DNA from: Coniferiporia sulphurascens
Taxonomy: Eukaryota; Basidiomycota; Agaricomycetes; Hymenochaetales; Hymenochaetaceae
Length of the DNA stretch: 64,000 bases
NCBI GenBank assembly: GCA_002794785.1
Contig: NBBA01000002.1
Coordinates: 1,488,001-1,552,000 of the forward strand
Direction: 5' to 3'
In this document: positions 21,001 through 32,500 of the stretch, piece after piece
How positions within the stretch are numbered: position 1 is the stretch's first letter
Layout: each line of letters starts with the position of its first letter
Notes under the pieces: generated by a model
What the model was told of the DNA's origin: nothing
What the model saw: only the letters and a program-made list of their open reading frames with translations
Databases searched by the model: none
Program-made: the position numbers and the translations under genes

Positions 21001-22074
21001 GGCTGTCCTGACGCCCCTTTTGAAGGTTCATCTAGCTGAAGAACGCTGGAGGGGGGTGGTGGCCATCGTGATGGCAGATAGGAGGGTCTTGCAGTGGGGT
21101 GACCACCATGGGACTTCTGTTTTCAATGGCTTGGAGAGGCAGGTGAATGGCTGGAGGGTGGCAACCATAGAGTTGATGACCGCCTTTGCTTTGATGTCCA
21201 GGGTGTGGGTGTCAAGCTCTGGGAGACAGAAGGCTGCTTCAAGTAGAGGGAAGGCTATGTTGGTCCATTCCTCCTTGTCAGCTGGTAGCAGCCAGTGGGT
21301 CTTTAGGACCGGAGGGGGGGGCCGAAATGGCAGTGACCATTGCAGGATAGCGTGGTCGGACAGTGGTGATGGGTTGGAGGTAGCTGAATCTAAAATAGAG
21401 TTGGGGTTGACTGCAGGTGGGGCCCAGATCATGTCAATGGGACACCGACGACAATTGCCGTCAGGCTGTGAGTCAGAGTCAGGAAGGTGGGCAGGCACAA
21501 GGCCATGCCCACAGAAGAAATCATCAAGGGGTTGCACCCCCAAGTCATCTCGCCATGTGGCTGAGAGTTCAGACCATGTGTGGTGGTGACAGTTAAAGTC
21601 ACCTGCCATGAGTATAGTGGTGGCTAGCACCAAGGGGAGTGAGAATAAAAAGGACTTGCCTGGGTACTGAGGGGAGGCATTCTCGCGGTCCAGGGGGTGC
21701 ATGCTGTAGTAGTTGCACACCCGGAGGGTGAGTTGGGATCGTACCTCCACTGTCAGCACATTGGTGCCATGAGATGCGGCTCCAAGGATCGACCATGAGG
21801 TAGGGGGGAGGGCCCTGGATACATACGTGACTACCCAAGGGCGAACCTCTGGCTGTAGGACAGGTACGTAGCCTGGGATGGTAGGGATGTTGAGGACCGG
21901 GGTGCCAGTCAGGTCAGTGAGTGAGGGTTGCAGACCTATTTGATACCAGGGTGGTTCCTGAATAAGAATTAGGTGCAGTGGGGAGGGGTCAGTTGTGAGG
22001 ACAGGGATTAGGGAATGTATCGCTGCAAGTGAGCAGGCAGTGTTCCACTGCAAGATAGAGATCATCTCTATCAT
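18079..22074 (-). pseudogene. LINE-d ORF2: AP endonuclease, RT, RNase H
   Basis: This polyprotein nicks target DNA and primes cDNA from it. The full frame is 1332 codons with no net frameshift. Endonuclease: ILQWNTACSL, LILIQEPPWYQIG, AGDFNCHHHTW, PIDMIWAPP and LSDHAIL. RT: KVVMLRKPNKKDPF, VDIQGFFDSVHPQLL, GTPQGSPVSPILS and catalytic YVDD near 20040. RNase H has YTDGS near 19165. The C-terminal Cys/His segment is HNHPPWPAQS with a modified STTHILGSC. In-frame stops include TGA near 21027, 20920, 19885 and 19801, where sister copies have Arg codons. A TGG-to-TGA change near 18797 is not of the CpG type. Confidence 0.92.
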
Positions 22075-24687
22075 ATTTCCTCCATCTGATCATTGGTGGG
22101 GTCGGCAGCAAGGGCCTCTTCGATTTGGCGGTAATGCCTCTTCTTAGGGCAGGCCGGTAGGGTGGCGGGGTGGTCGCCCTTGCAGTTGTTGCAGAGGCGG
22201 GGGTGGGGACATGTGTCGCCTTTGGGCACTGCATCGGTTGCGCAGTGGGCACACAATTTGCAGTGATTGTGGGTCAAGTGGGCACCCACACAGTCAGCGC
22301 AGCAAGATTGGGCTCAGCAGCCCTTGGTTCCATGGCCGAGGCCTTGGCACCGCTCACATTGGGTGAGGGTGGGGTGGACGGGTGGGACTGAGAGTCGGAG
22401 GGCGGATCCGAACATCCAGATGCAGGGCCTCTTGAGGAGGTGTTCATGGATGGAGCCGTTGGGGTCGACAAAGGAGAAGACCACTGGGCATCTGTCGAGA
22501 GTCGGAAGGTGGTCCTTGGTGGTGGCGAAGTGGGGGGTGACTACAAAGTCAAGGTTGTGGAGTGCCGGGTTGTGCCGGATTTCGGCCATGATGGCCTTCT
22601 TGGTGATGGTGTGTCCGTTCTGGCTGAACAGGAAGTCCTTGCAGGGCACCATTGAGATGCAGAGGGCGGACCGAGGGTGGACTCTGGAGGGGGTTAGGGA
22701 GAAGGCAGTCGGGATGGTGATTCCCACTGCAATGCACTCTGTGCGCATATGGGAGGCATATGCTGCAGAGTGATGATCGATGATCGTTTCCGTGGTCGGG
22801 TTAGCCGAGGATGGGCATGCCACAAACGTGGTCACAATGTTCCCCTTCACATTGTATGAAGAGGACAAAACCAGGACTTGGTCTGCAGTAGGGAGGGAGG
22901 TGAAGAACTCATGGGATGTCTTAGTCAGAGCCATTGCTGACTTCTGGTTTTTGGCCTGTATGCCTACAGTTGGTGTGAGGACCAAGGTTGCGTCCTTGGT
23001 GTACATTGTGGGTGGGGGAGGCACCTTACACTGGCACTTCTTCTTCTTCTGCACTGGGTTGATGACCGCTCCTGCGGCAGGGGCCAATGGAGATGGGTTA
23101 GCGGGTGTTGGGGGGGCCGCTGCTGCGGCCACCTGGGCATAGGAGGTGGGGGTGGCCTGGGTGGTGGCCTGGGGGGTAGGTTGCTGTTGTTGTTGTTGCT
23201 GTTGATGCTGGGCGGGCCTAGAGCTGATGGAAGCCACCTGACATGAAATAGAAGCCATGTCAGTAGTCAGGCACTTGACTGCATCAGTCAGCGCTCTCAT
23301 TTCTGGGGTCACAGGGGCGGTGCTGGGGGTCCCGGTGGTGGCCGGGGCCCTTTGGGGGGGGCAAGCTGGGGCAAAGGGTTCTGGGAGGATGATTTCCGCC
23401 CCCTCCCTTGCAAAGTTGTAGGCCATCACCACATTGCGGTAGATGATGTGTTGGGTGTTACAATTTTCCTTTACTCTCCCTTAATGCACTGACTCACTTC
23501 ATCTTCGTCATCATCAGTCAGCGCACCTCTCCCATTTCTCTACCTTATTCATCATTATCCACCTCGCGCCATAAGATGCCATGATGACGCCTTATTGCAC
23601 CATCATGACGTGCTTTGCTTACTGATCACTGTACTTGTATCACCAAGGCCTTCCTTGCATTTCCATGACCTTCCATAGTCTGGTAAACATACCTAACCAA
23701 GTCGCTACAGTAGCAAACACATAGAGTAGCATATAAGCATGTAACTTCAGTAGCACAAGCCCTAAGCTTGTGCTCTCTGTTCATACAAGCCCATTATCTG
23801 CTACCACCAGTCTACTGTGTGCCTCTTGGCCAATAGTCGCTTCGTCGTAACCCGACTCGCTATAGAAGCCCTCCCGTGTCCACATCGCCGATCAGGAAGC
23901 CCCACCGACGATCCCCCCTCGACTTACGACATCTAGGAAGCCCCATTGCCGTACCATCAGTTCCGACGATCAGGAAGCCCTGACGTCGATCACTGCGTAA
24001 CCATTGAGCTTAACATTGGGGGTCTTTCCTTTCTTGTGCAATGTTGGCCAGCATTGTTTGGACATTCCAGAGGAGGTTGCCCATGAACTGTGCCGCCTTG
24101 ATGTCGATATCGGTGGTGGTGGCATCCCTGGTGTTCTGGTCAAAGTCATCCAGGGTGTGGGAGAGGGCATGCATGAACCCTGTGGTATGGGGTTTGTGCT
24201 GGCTTTGGGGAGGGGGTCCTCTCGGGGTGAGAGGCGACATGGCAGTGGAGGAGCGTTTCCGCCCAAGGCTTGCACCTCCCACCTGTTGTGGGGGGGTATG
24301 GGGGTCAACCACCATCTCTGGGGCTGTCTCACCAAATTTGTTGGGGCCATGGATCGACCCTACCGAGGAGGCTGGGGAGCCGACTCGGGATGCATGCCTT
24401 GACTCCATGCACACCTGGGCAGTGAAGTCATAGGCTGACACCAGTTGGGAGTCACCAATAGCTGGGGATGGGGCAAGGACGTCTGGGGAGGAGGTCGGGG
24501 CCTGGATGGGGTTGGTGGTGGGGGTGGTGGGGGCCGTTCCATGGAGAGCGGCAGCAGTGGCGCCAGCAGCCACCCAGTTGGTGGCGGCTCTGGCAGCCCG
24601 ATCAGCAGTGTTGCTGGCTGAGGAGGGAGGTGGGAGGGGTTGTTGAGTACAACATAGAGCATTCTGGTAATCACTAGGGTTCGACAT
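22071..24687 (-). pseudogene. LINE-d ORF1, gag-like protein, interrupted by a solo LTR
   Basis: ORF1 starts at ATG 24687 (MSNPSDYQNAL). Removing the LTR 23456-24015 and one TTGGG gives 683 codons with no frameshift. N-terminal region: Ala/Pro-rich with SPDVLAPSPAIG and ISAYDFTAQ-like motifs. Middle: poly-Gln stretch near 23185-23212. Then the conserved domain MYTKDATLVLTP to ISMVPCKDFLF, and three knuckle-like motifs starting CERCQGLGHGTKGC near 22350. A TGA near 22311 replaces the Arg after GTKGC. Its role is RNA binding in the LINE particle. Confidence 0.88.
23456..24015 (+). repeat. Solo LTR of the Gypsy B family in LINE-d ORF1
   Basis: This 560-base copy starts TGTTACAA and ends GAGCTTAACA, with target duplication TTGGG at 23451-23455 and 24016-24020. 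Its removal joins AQERKDP to QHIIYRN in frame. TATA and AAGCTTGTGCT are retained. It shows that B-family insertions post-date LINE-d. Confidence 0.95.
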
Positions 24688-24745
24688 GGGGGAGTTTTAG
24701 CTGCCTGCACTAGTCAATGGTGGTGGTTACTGGTCAAGAAGGATG

Positions 24746-25204
24746 GCATTGCCATTTGGTGAGTTCCTCCCCTTTTTTGTCCTGAGTGTGCCTTGCTCAT
24801 GGGTACCTTAGCTCCAGGGTACATCAAATGGAGATCGACTATCAAGAACATCTAACAGTGACCTACTGTTATTTCGATGTACACTCTCAGTGTCAATTTC
24901 CAATATTCGAAGTGACTTATCATATTCCATTTGTTCGGATTGACGTCATAAGTACTTCACTTGCTTTTTTGTCTTATTTTCATTCTTTTTTTTCTGTGGT
25001 AATTTATTGCTCACTTTCTGTAGGGAAATCATGGCTACTTCGATTTGGAAAGTCTCACTGGCACTCCCCATTGGGATTAGTAGTTCGCTTTTATAATTTT
25101 GTCTTCATATGTGCATTTAGTAGTCTCCACTTTGCTTTCTGTCTTGCTCCTTCTGTTTTTCTAACCCACATGCCTACCTCATTTATTTACACTCACACAT
25201 TACA
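24746..25204. other. AT-rich low-copy island between LINE-d and a LINE fragment
   Basis: About 460 bases of markedly AT-rich sequence with no second copy in the window. A 141-codon frame on the plus strand (24786-25211) starts with GTG and encodes a hydrophobic Phe/Ser-rich chain with no motif I know. I do not call it a gene. The stretch may be old flanking DNA or a decayed element. Confidence 0.55.
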
Positions 25205-25269
25205 GCTTTGATCTGGTGGTAATGCCATTTCTTGGGACATTGAGAGAAGGTGGTGGGGTGGTTGCCTTT
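25205..25269 (-). mobile_element. Short LINE ORF1 fragment (last knuckle region)
   Basis: On the minus strand it reads GNHPTTFSQCPKKWHYHQI, matching the end of LINE ORF1 (GDHPATLPACPKKRRYRQI). Only about 65 bases remain, between the AT-rich island and the tail of LINE-e. Confidence 0.7.
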
Positions 25270-26389
25270 TTTTTTTTTTTTTTAAATTATTCCTGCAGTA
25301 TTACATAATTACAAGCTGCCCCCCTGAAGGGGGGGCCCTAACTACATAACAACAGAGGCGCCCGTCATTGCACATCGCACAAAACTGGGCAGGGGCTCTG
25401 CTCCCCAAAGGGGTGCCAAAGTGTGGAGAGTCCCTATTGAAGGAAAGAAACTGGAGAGGGAGGGATACATATCACTACGAACAAACCAAGCAGGTGAAGG
25501 CAGGTTAAGGTAGGAAGCTTAGAAGTGAGAATGGGGTGGCGAGAGTGCCAGCCGAGACATATCCATAGGAGTCTGAAAGGCAGGCACTAATCACAAGGGA
25601 AGGGTGGAAGCATACCTGATAGCTCCAAAAGGGCCAGGTTCGAGTCCTGGGTCCGAGGTCCGAGCATACGATGCATGTAATCCCTTAGGAGGTCCAGGTC
25701 CATATCCTCATCGGTGGGGTGGCCATCTAGTTCCATCGTGGCAAAAGCTAGCCTGATGGCGCCTGCGGCACAGTCAGAGAGGCGGTTAAGATGCCCCATC
25801 AGCCTAAGCCAACAGTGCAGAACCGGGAGGCAGTTTTCATCAGCCCACTCTGAGTGGTGGACTGGGAGAGGGTCGCATGGTGGCCATATGCGTTGTATCC
25901 ACAAGTGGAAGGTGACACAGCCGCCAAGGATGTGGGCAGTCGACTGCGCAGGCCAGGGGGGTGGTTGTGCCACCTGCAACGTGAGATCAGGCCGTGCCTG
26001 TGCTGGTAGGCTAAGTCGAAGCTCAGCCAGTAACCCCCATAGGGACCAGCACGGCAGAGGACCTGAGCGACTGCAGATAGTTCGCTTTGGGGGTGGTCGA
26101 CTGAGTGCATGAGCAGTTTCCTCAGGTGGCAGGAGGGGAGGCCATGTACCGCCAAGTATTTGTCGGCAGTTGAGGCTAGGGGACGGGCCAGTGAGAAGGT
26201 CCAGCGGTCCATGAGGGTGCAGACTGCTACTTCCTTTAGAGCGGAGGTGGACGGTTTGAGGTCAGATGGAGGGAGCTCCATTGCCAGTTTCGCTTCCATG
26301 TCAGCCCATTCATTTCCAGGGATGTCCAAGTGTCCAGGGCACCATACGAAGTGAATGGTGATCTGGGGGTACAAGTCCAGCAGGGCATA
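25270..26389 (-). mobile_element. LINE-e, 5'-truncated LINE
   Basis: Tail is the T-run 25270-25286, then 3' UTR (to 25586) with the C/G hairpin near 25317-25338, then the end of ORF2. The copy stops near 26389, where LINE-f begins head-to-head. No target duplication is seen. Confidence 0.88.
25587..26389 (-). pseudogene. LINE-e ORF2, C-terminal RNase H remnant and Cys/His domain
   Basis: It holds the last RNase H strand (HFVWCPGHLDIPGNEWADMEAK near 26330), the conserved PLASTADKYLAVHGLPS region and the C-terminal segment with STAHILGGC near 25930. The frame changes between about 25800 and 25980, so at least one indel is present. It ends at 25587. Confidence 0.83.
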
Positions 26390-26448
26390 CACCCTTCTTG
26401 ACCAGTAACCATCATCATCTCACTAGTGTGGGCAGCTAAAACTCCCCC

Positions 26449-28446
26449 ATGTCAGATTATTGTGGTGCCCTTCATCACACAAGACCCTCCGTCCCCTCAT
26501 CCTCATCGGCTAGCCTAGCTGCCGAGATGGCCGCTAACCTGGCCGCCGAAGCCTTCATTGCCGCCCAACACAAAACGACCCCCATACCCTATGCCCAGCC
26601 CATCGCCCAGACCCCTGCCCCAGAATCGTCGCCAGACGCCCTCCGTCTTGCTCCCTCCCCCGCCATAGGCGTCTCGAACACGGCTTTCACTAGCATGTTT
26701 GAGCAGTTTAGTAGCTGTCCCCCCTCTGCTGCCTCCAATGTCGTCGAGCCCCATGAGTATGACACTGGCCACGATGAGGACTACCTCCCCAATGCAGACC
26801 TGCCATACCGAACCCCCTCGCCTGCCGCCTCCCAGAAGCGGGATGCAATGGCCCTGTCACCCCATACCCCCCGCCCCCGCCCAAGCATGGCTCGCAAGCC
26901 TCTGGATGGCTTCCTGGACGACCTCACTGACCTGCGCTCTGGCTACTTTGAAGCCATGGCCAACACTGCTCCCAGCAAAAGCCACGAACAAGCGGCAGCG
27001 CAACTCCTTGGGAAAACAGCTTACATAGCGCTCAAGGCACTCGATGCCCTTCACAGGGCCAGGAAGGATGATCTCCACCCGACACAGGCGATGTTTGACG
27101 CGATAGTCACCTACCAGCACACAGGGGAGGGAGGTTTCGACCACCCATACCCCTTCCAGCCAGCTCGCCCCCAGGAAAGGCCCCCGGCTACTGCCCAGAC
27201 CCCTGGCACCAACCCCATGACCCTGGAGATGAAGGCGCTGACTGATGCGGTCAAACGCCTGACTACTGATGTGGCTTCCATTTCTCACCAGATGTCCTCC
27301 CTCAGCTCTAGGCCTGCCCCCCGACAACAACAGCAACAACAGCAACAACCAACCCCCCAGGCGACAATCCAGACCGCCCCCACCTCCTATGCCCAGGTGG
27401 CTGCAGCAGCAGCCCCCCCGATGTGCACCAACCCTACCCCAGTGGCACCCACTGCTGGGGCGGTCATCAACCTGGCGCAGAAGAAGAAGAAGAAGAAGTG
27501 CACGCAGCAGGTGCCCCCCCCCCCACAATGTACGCCAAGGACCCAACACTGGTCCTGTCACCAGTCACAGGCCTCTTGGCACACCTCCAGAAACCCACCA
27601 TGGTCCTCACAAAAATAGCACATGATTTCTTTGCCTCCCTCCCAACCACAGACCAAGTTATGGTACTCTCCTCCTCATTTAACATGAAGGGGAATCTCAT
27701 AACCACATTTGCTCAACGCCCATACTCCACTAACCCATCCACAGCCACGATCATTGACCGGCATGTGGAAGCATTCTTGCACCACATGTGTGACAGGTGT
27801 ACTACCAAAGGGGCTGAGGCTCCTGAGGTATTCCAACTGACCCCCTCCCATGTTCAGCCTAGGTCCTCCCTGCAGATTTCAATGGTACCCTGCAAGGACT
27901 ACCACTTCGGCCAGAACAAGCACACCATCTCCAAGGCTGTCCTCCTGGCCGAAGTCACCAACAACCCGACACTTCGCCTTCTGGACTTCATAGTCGCCCC
28001 CCACTTCACCACAACCCCCAAACACCTGCCCTCCCTGAGCAAGTGCCCAGTTGCCTTCTCCTTCATCGACCCCAACGGGTCCATCCGAGAGTGCCTCCTC
28101 AAGCGCCCACAGGTCTGGCTATTCAGATCCTCCCTCCACCTCTCAGTGCCTCACCCAATGCGAGCACTGCCAAGGCCTCGGACATGGGGCCAAGGGGTGC
28201 CATGCCCAAGCCTGCTGCGTGGGCTGTGGGGGTAATCACCTTACCCACAACCACCGCAAGAACTGCGCCCACTGCGCCACGGATGCTGTGGCCGAAGCCG
28301 ACCCATGCCCTCACCCTCGCCACTGCACCAACTGCAAAGGTGACCACCCCGCCACCCTCCCATCCTGCCCCAAGAAGAAGCGATACTGCCAAATCCTGGA
28401 GGCCTTTGGGGACGAGCCCACCCTCAAACAGATGGAGGAGTCATGA
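26449..28446 (+). pseudogene. LINE-f ORF1, gag-like zinc-knuckle protein
   Basis: It starts at ATG 26449 (MSDYCGALHHTRPSVPSS). The N-terminal region is unlike other copies until SPDALRLAPSPAIGVSN. A Gln stretch lies near 27325-27352. A frame change occurs at an 11-base C-run (27514-27524). The conserved domain follows (MYAKDPTLVLSP, ISMVPCKDYHFGQNKH). A deletion near 28150 removes codons before CEHCQGLGHGAKGC. Three knuckles are readable. It ends ...QMEES with TGA 28444-28446, overlapping ORF2 as ATGA. Confidence 0.85.
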
Positions 28447-29562
28447 TTGGAGACATCTCCATCATGCAGTGGAACGCCACCTGCTCACTCACAGCGATAA
28501 ATTCCCTGATCCCGCTTCTTACTGACACTCCCTCCCCACCGCACCTAATTCTTATCCAGGAACCACCCTGGTACCAAATCGGCCTGCAACCATCCCTCAC
28601 CATCCCCACTGGTACACTGTGTACAACATCCCAAACATCCCAGGCTACACACTGGTATTACCCCCTGACTCCTGCCCCCAGGTAGTCACCTATGTGGCAT
28701 GCTCCCTCCCTCCAACTTCATGGTCAGTACTAGGAACTGCCTCCCATGGCACTGACATCCTCACTGTGGAAATCCAATCCTCCCTCATGATCTGGGTGTG
28801 CAATTACTACGGCATGTCACCCCCAGACCGGGTCGGGGCCCCTCCACAGTACCCAGGTGAGTTGTTTCTCTTTTCGCTCCCCTCAGCACTAGCCACCACC
28901 CTCCTTGTGGTGGGTGACTTCAACCATTGCCACCCCACATGGTCCGAACTCTCCGCCTCATGGCCAGAGGAATTGAGGGCACAACCCCTCAGCGACTTTT
29001 TCCATGGGCATGGCCTAGCGCCTGCCCATTTGCCTGACTCTGACTCAAGGCCCAATGGCAACCGCCTGAGGTGCCCCATAGACATGATCTGGGCCCCCCC
29101 CTCCATTAACCCCGATGCCATCCTGGACTTGGCCACCTCTGACCTTTCTCCACTGTCAGACCATGCAATTCTGCGCTGGTCTATTCCTTTTTGGCCCCCA
29201 CCTCCGGTCCTCAAGACCCACTGGCTTCTACCAGCCAACAAGGAAGAATGGACCAACATCGCCTTCCCTCTACTAGACCTTGCCTTCAACCTCCAAGTCT
29301 GTGACACCCTCACCTTGGACAATAAAGCTGACACCGTGGTAACAGCCATGGTGGCAGCCCTTGAGCCATTCACCCACCTCTCGAAACTGTCAAAAACGGA
29401 GGTCCCTTGGTGGATGCCAATGTGCAAAAACCTGCTGGCTGCCATTTCGACAGCTACCACCCCTCTCCAAAGAGCATCAGTGCGCCATGCCTTCAAACAT
29501 GGAGTGCGCACGGCCAAGCGACAGTTTTACACTGACCAGGCGGCCGAAGCAGACGCCAGACC
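28443..29562 (+). pseudogene. LINE-f ORF2, AP endonuclease domain
   Basis: ATG at 28443 (MIGDISIMQWNATCSL). Endonuclease motifs are LILIQEPPWYQIG, VVGDFNHCHPTW, PIDMIWAPPS and LSDHAILRW. A one-base indel near 28615 shifts the frame. The sequence ends in YTDQAAEADA at 29562, where LINE-g starts. RT and RNase H are missing. Confidence 0.87.
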
Positions 29563-32500
29563 TTGCGGATCCATGGTCGGAAAGTGTGACATCCGCCCAA
29601 GATGTGGGCGGTCGACTGGGCTGGCCAGGGGGGGTGGTTATGCCAACGGCAGTGCAAGATCAGGCCGTGCCTGTGTCGGTAGGCTGAGTCGAAGCTCAGC
29701 CAGTAACCCCTGTAGGGACCGGCATGGCATAGGACCTGGGTGACTGCTGAGAGCTCCCGGCAGGGGTGGTCGACTGATTGAGTAATGAGCTTTCAGGGCC
29801 GGCGGGAAGGGATGCCATTGACAGCTAAGTATTTGTCAGCTGTCGAGGCAAGTGGGCGGGCGAGAGAGAGGGTCCATCGCTCCATGAGGGTGTTGATGGC
29901 GGCCTCTTTTAGTGCAGAGATGGAGGGTGTGAGGGGAGATGGGGGGAGATTCATTGTGAACTTTGCCTCGCAGTCTGCCCATTCATTCCCCAGGATGTCG
30001 GAGTGACCCGGACACCAGACGAAATGCACAGAGAGATCCGGGTATGAGTCCAATAGAGTCTGGACCCCTGCCTTCCATTGGTGGAGGAGGTGTGCACCTG
30101 GGACTGGCGCCCATGTTTGGATCAGGTGGAGTGCCATCAGCGAATCCAACAAAAAGAAGATGTCGGATGCGACAGGCAGGAGCTCCCGGAGGTGGTGTGT
30201 GGCCCAGCTTGGTGCAGAGGTGAGAGAGAAGATTTCTGCATCTGTAGCAGTAGCACAGGTGGGGGAGGCAAGCTGGTGAGACTTGAGGCGTGTAAGGCCT
30301 TCCATGGCGCAGACTGCTGACCCAGACTTTGAGCCAATGTGGGAGCCATCGGTGAAAACCTGGAGATGGGGGAGGGTGCTCAGGGAGCGTGTGGTGCCCA
30401 CAAATTCCTTGCGGGTGTCTTCGCTGACTGGAGTGATAGGAGTGGCAAACAAGACTTGGCCATTCATAAATGCCAGAGGGTCCGTCCACAGGGGATGAGT
30501 GTATGCAGGGACTGGTTGTACCCGAGGGACCCGGACCTGCAGAGAAGTGGAGAAGGGACGGTTAGCTACTGATTTGTTATATTGTTTTCTACCGATGGAG
30601 TGCGGGGTATGCCAGAGGTGGAGAGAATGGAGAGTCTTAGCATATTTGAAATAGTAAGATAGAGGGGGAAGGGAACAAAGAAAATTTGTGGAGAAAGGGG
30701 AGGCACCTTTATAGGCACCCAGAATCCATCTACATGCCGTGTTTTGCACAGCCTGCAGACGGCTTACTAATGTTTTTTGGCACCAGCCATGGTACCAAAC
30801 CGGGGCGCCCCATGTGAGAACAGAGCGAACGCAGGCAGTATATAGCTGGTGGAGGAGGAGGGCCGAAATTCCATGTTCCGTGTTACCGAGGATGCGGAGG
30901 GCGGCTAGCGTGGAGAGGCCCTTGGAGCACATGTGCTCTATGTGGGCCTTGAAGGTGAGGGCGGGGTCCCACCATATTCCCAGCCAGCGAAGCGGGATGG
31001 ATGGTCGGATTAGCGTGTTAGGGGCCACCCAAACCCCGGTGGTGTCCCAGTCGGTGTAGGCAGCTGAGCGACATCGAGGTGGGTGGAAGTGCTGGCACTC
31101 TGTTTTGGCGGTTTCGATATTGAGCCTGATGGTACTGAAATGGGCGTTGAGTTGGTGGTAGGTGTTAGACAGTTGCTGGCAGTTGGATGCCACACTGGGT
31201 CTGACACACACAAGGAGGTGGTCATTGACATATGCTAGGGCAGTGGTGCCGGTTTGGTGAAATTTCTGGAGGACCACGCCCACAAATATGGTTGAGAGAA
31301 TCGGGGATACCAGCAACCCTTGGGGGGTGCCTAGGTCTGGTTTCTGGGCGGTTGGGAGGGTGGTGCTGTCGAAAGCGATGGCTACCTGCCAATCCGTCAT
31401 GAAGGACAGACACCAATCTGCCATGTCTGGCGGGCATTGGAGGTCCAGCAGTTGCCGGTGGAGGAGTTGAGGGTTTACTGAGTCGAAGAAACCTTGTATG
31501 TCGACCACAAGGACCGAACATACGCAGCCCTCAGCATGGGCACGTTCCGCAATCTGGAGGAGGTGCTGGGCGGCATTGTAGACAGAATGTCCTTGATGCC
31601 TGCCATATTGGTTAGGTGGCAGCCAGTCCCTCATGTTAGTGAGGAATTGGAGCCGGTTAGCAATGATCTTTTCAAGGAGTTTCCCTAGGGTCTCTTTGAG
31701 GGAGATGGGTCGGTATGACTGTGGTGAGAAAGGGTCCTTCTTGTTTGGCTTCCGGAGCATGACCACTTTTGCCGACCGCCAGCACTTAGGGTGGTGCCCC
31801 ATGCGCAGGCAGTCGTTGAAAAGGGCGAGGATCTCATCTGGGAAAGCGTCTACCACCCATTTTAAAGGGCGGTATCCGATCCCTGAGAGGCCCGGAGCCG
31901 ACAGGTTGGAGGTGTCGGACAGTGCCCCCATTAGCTCTGTGAGGAGGATGGGCGGGGCAGCTGGTTGAGGGGGGGGCAGCTGTGTGTCTGCCGCTTGTTG
32001 TGGTGGTGGGGGCATGAAGAAAGTGGTGTGGAAGAGCTCACCTTTCTTGTTGTCCGATTGGGTGAAGGTGCCGTCACTCTTTTTGAGTGAGGGTATCGGT
32101 GTAGGCCGGTTGCCTAGGCCGCATTTGGCCCAGCCCCAGATGTTGGAGGCATCTGCCTGGTCGGCTTGCTCAGCGTAAAAATTTCGCTTTGCCACCCATA
32201 TGCCCCGCTTAAAGGCACGGCAGGCTGCGGACCATTGAAGGGGGGTGGAGGCCATTGAAATTGCCTGTAGGAGCGTTTTACATGTTGGGGTCCACCAGGG
32301 GACCTTGGTTTTGGACGGCTTGGTGATGTGGGTGAAAGGGGTGAGGGCCGAGATCATGGAGTCAGCCACAGCTTGCGCTTTGATGTCGAGGGTGAGGGTG
32401 TTGTCCGTCCTTAGTGTAAAGGCGGCTTTGAGTAGTGGAAAGGTGATGTCGGTCCACTCCTCTTTGTTGGCCGGTGTTAGCCGGCGGGTTTTGACAATAG

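Larger units (their letters stand above)
17758..24745 (-). mobile_element. LINE-d, full-length non-LTR element split by a solo LTR
   Basis: This is a complete minus-strand LINE of about 6.4 kb once the solo LTR is removed. It has a 58-base leader (24688-24745), ORF1, ORF2 overlapping as ATGA, and a 3' UTR (17785-18078) with the C/G hairpin near 17812-17832. An A-rich tail is seen as T-rich 17758-17785. No target duplication is visible: the 3' flank is Gypsy A LTR, the 5' flank is the AT-rich island. The insertion may be rearranged. Confidence 0.92.
26390..29562 (+). mobile_element. LINE-f, 5' half of a divergent LINE
   Basis: It starts with the family leader (CACCCTTCTTGACCAGTAAC at 26390), has ORF1 at 26449 and ORF2 from 28443, and stops abruptly at 29562 in the linker before RT. 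There the sequence switches to LINE-g in the opposite orientation. Its ORF1 N-terminus differs from the other subfamilies. Confidence 0.88.

Noticed and set aside
23170..23220. Short direct repeats taken as a CRISPR array or tandem satellite
   Set aside because: They are CAA/CAG codons of a Gln tract in ORF1. There are no spacers and the context is eukaryotic.
24786..25211. A 141-codon frame in the AT-rich island
   Set aside because: It starts with GTG, has low-complexity hydrophobic composition, no motif, and runs into a LINE fragment. Not supported as a gene.
25637..25647. A perfect B-box match GGTTCGAGTCC
   Set aside because: It lies antisense in the LINE-e ORF2 end, has no A box at the right distance, and sister copies have a changed base. 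Chance match.
29983..30489. Long antisense frames overlapping LINE ORFs on both strands
   Set aside because: They shadow GC-rich LINE coding sequence, lack motifs and are not kept between copies.
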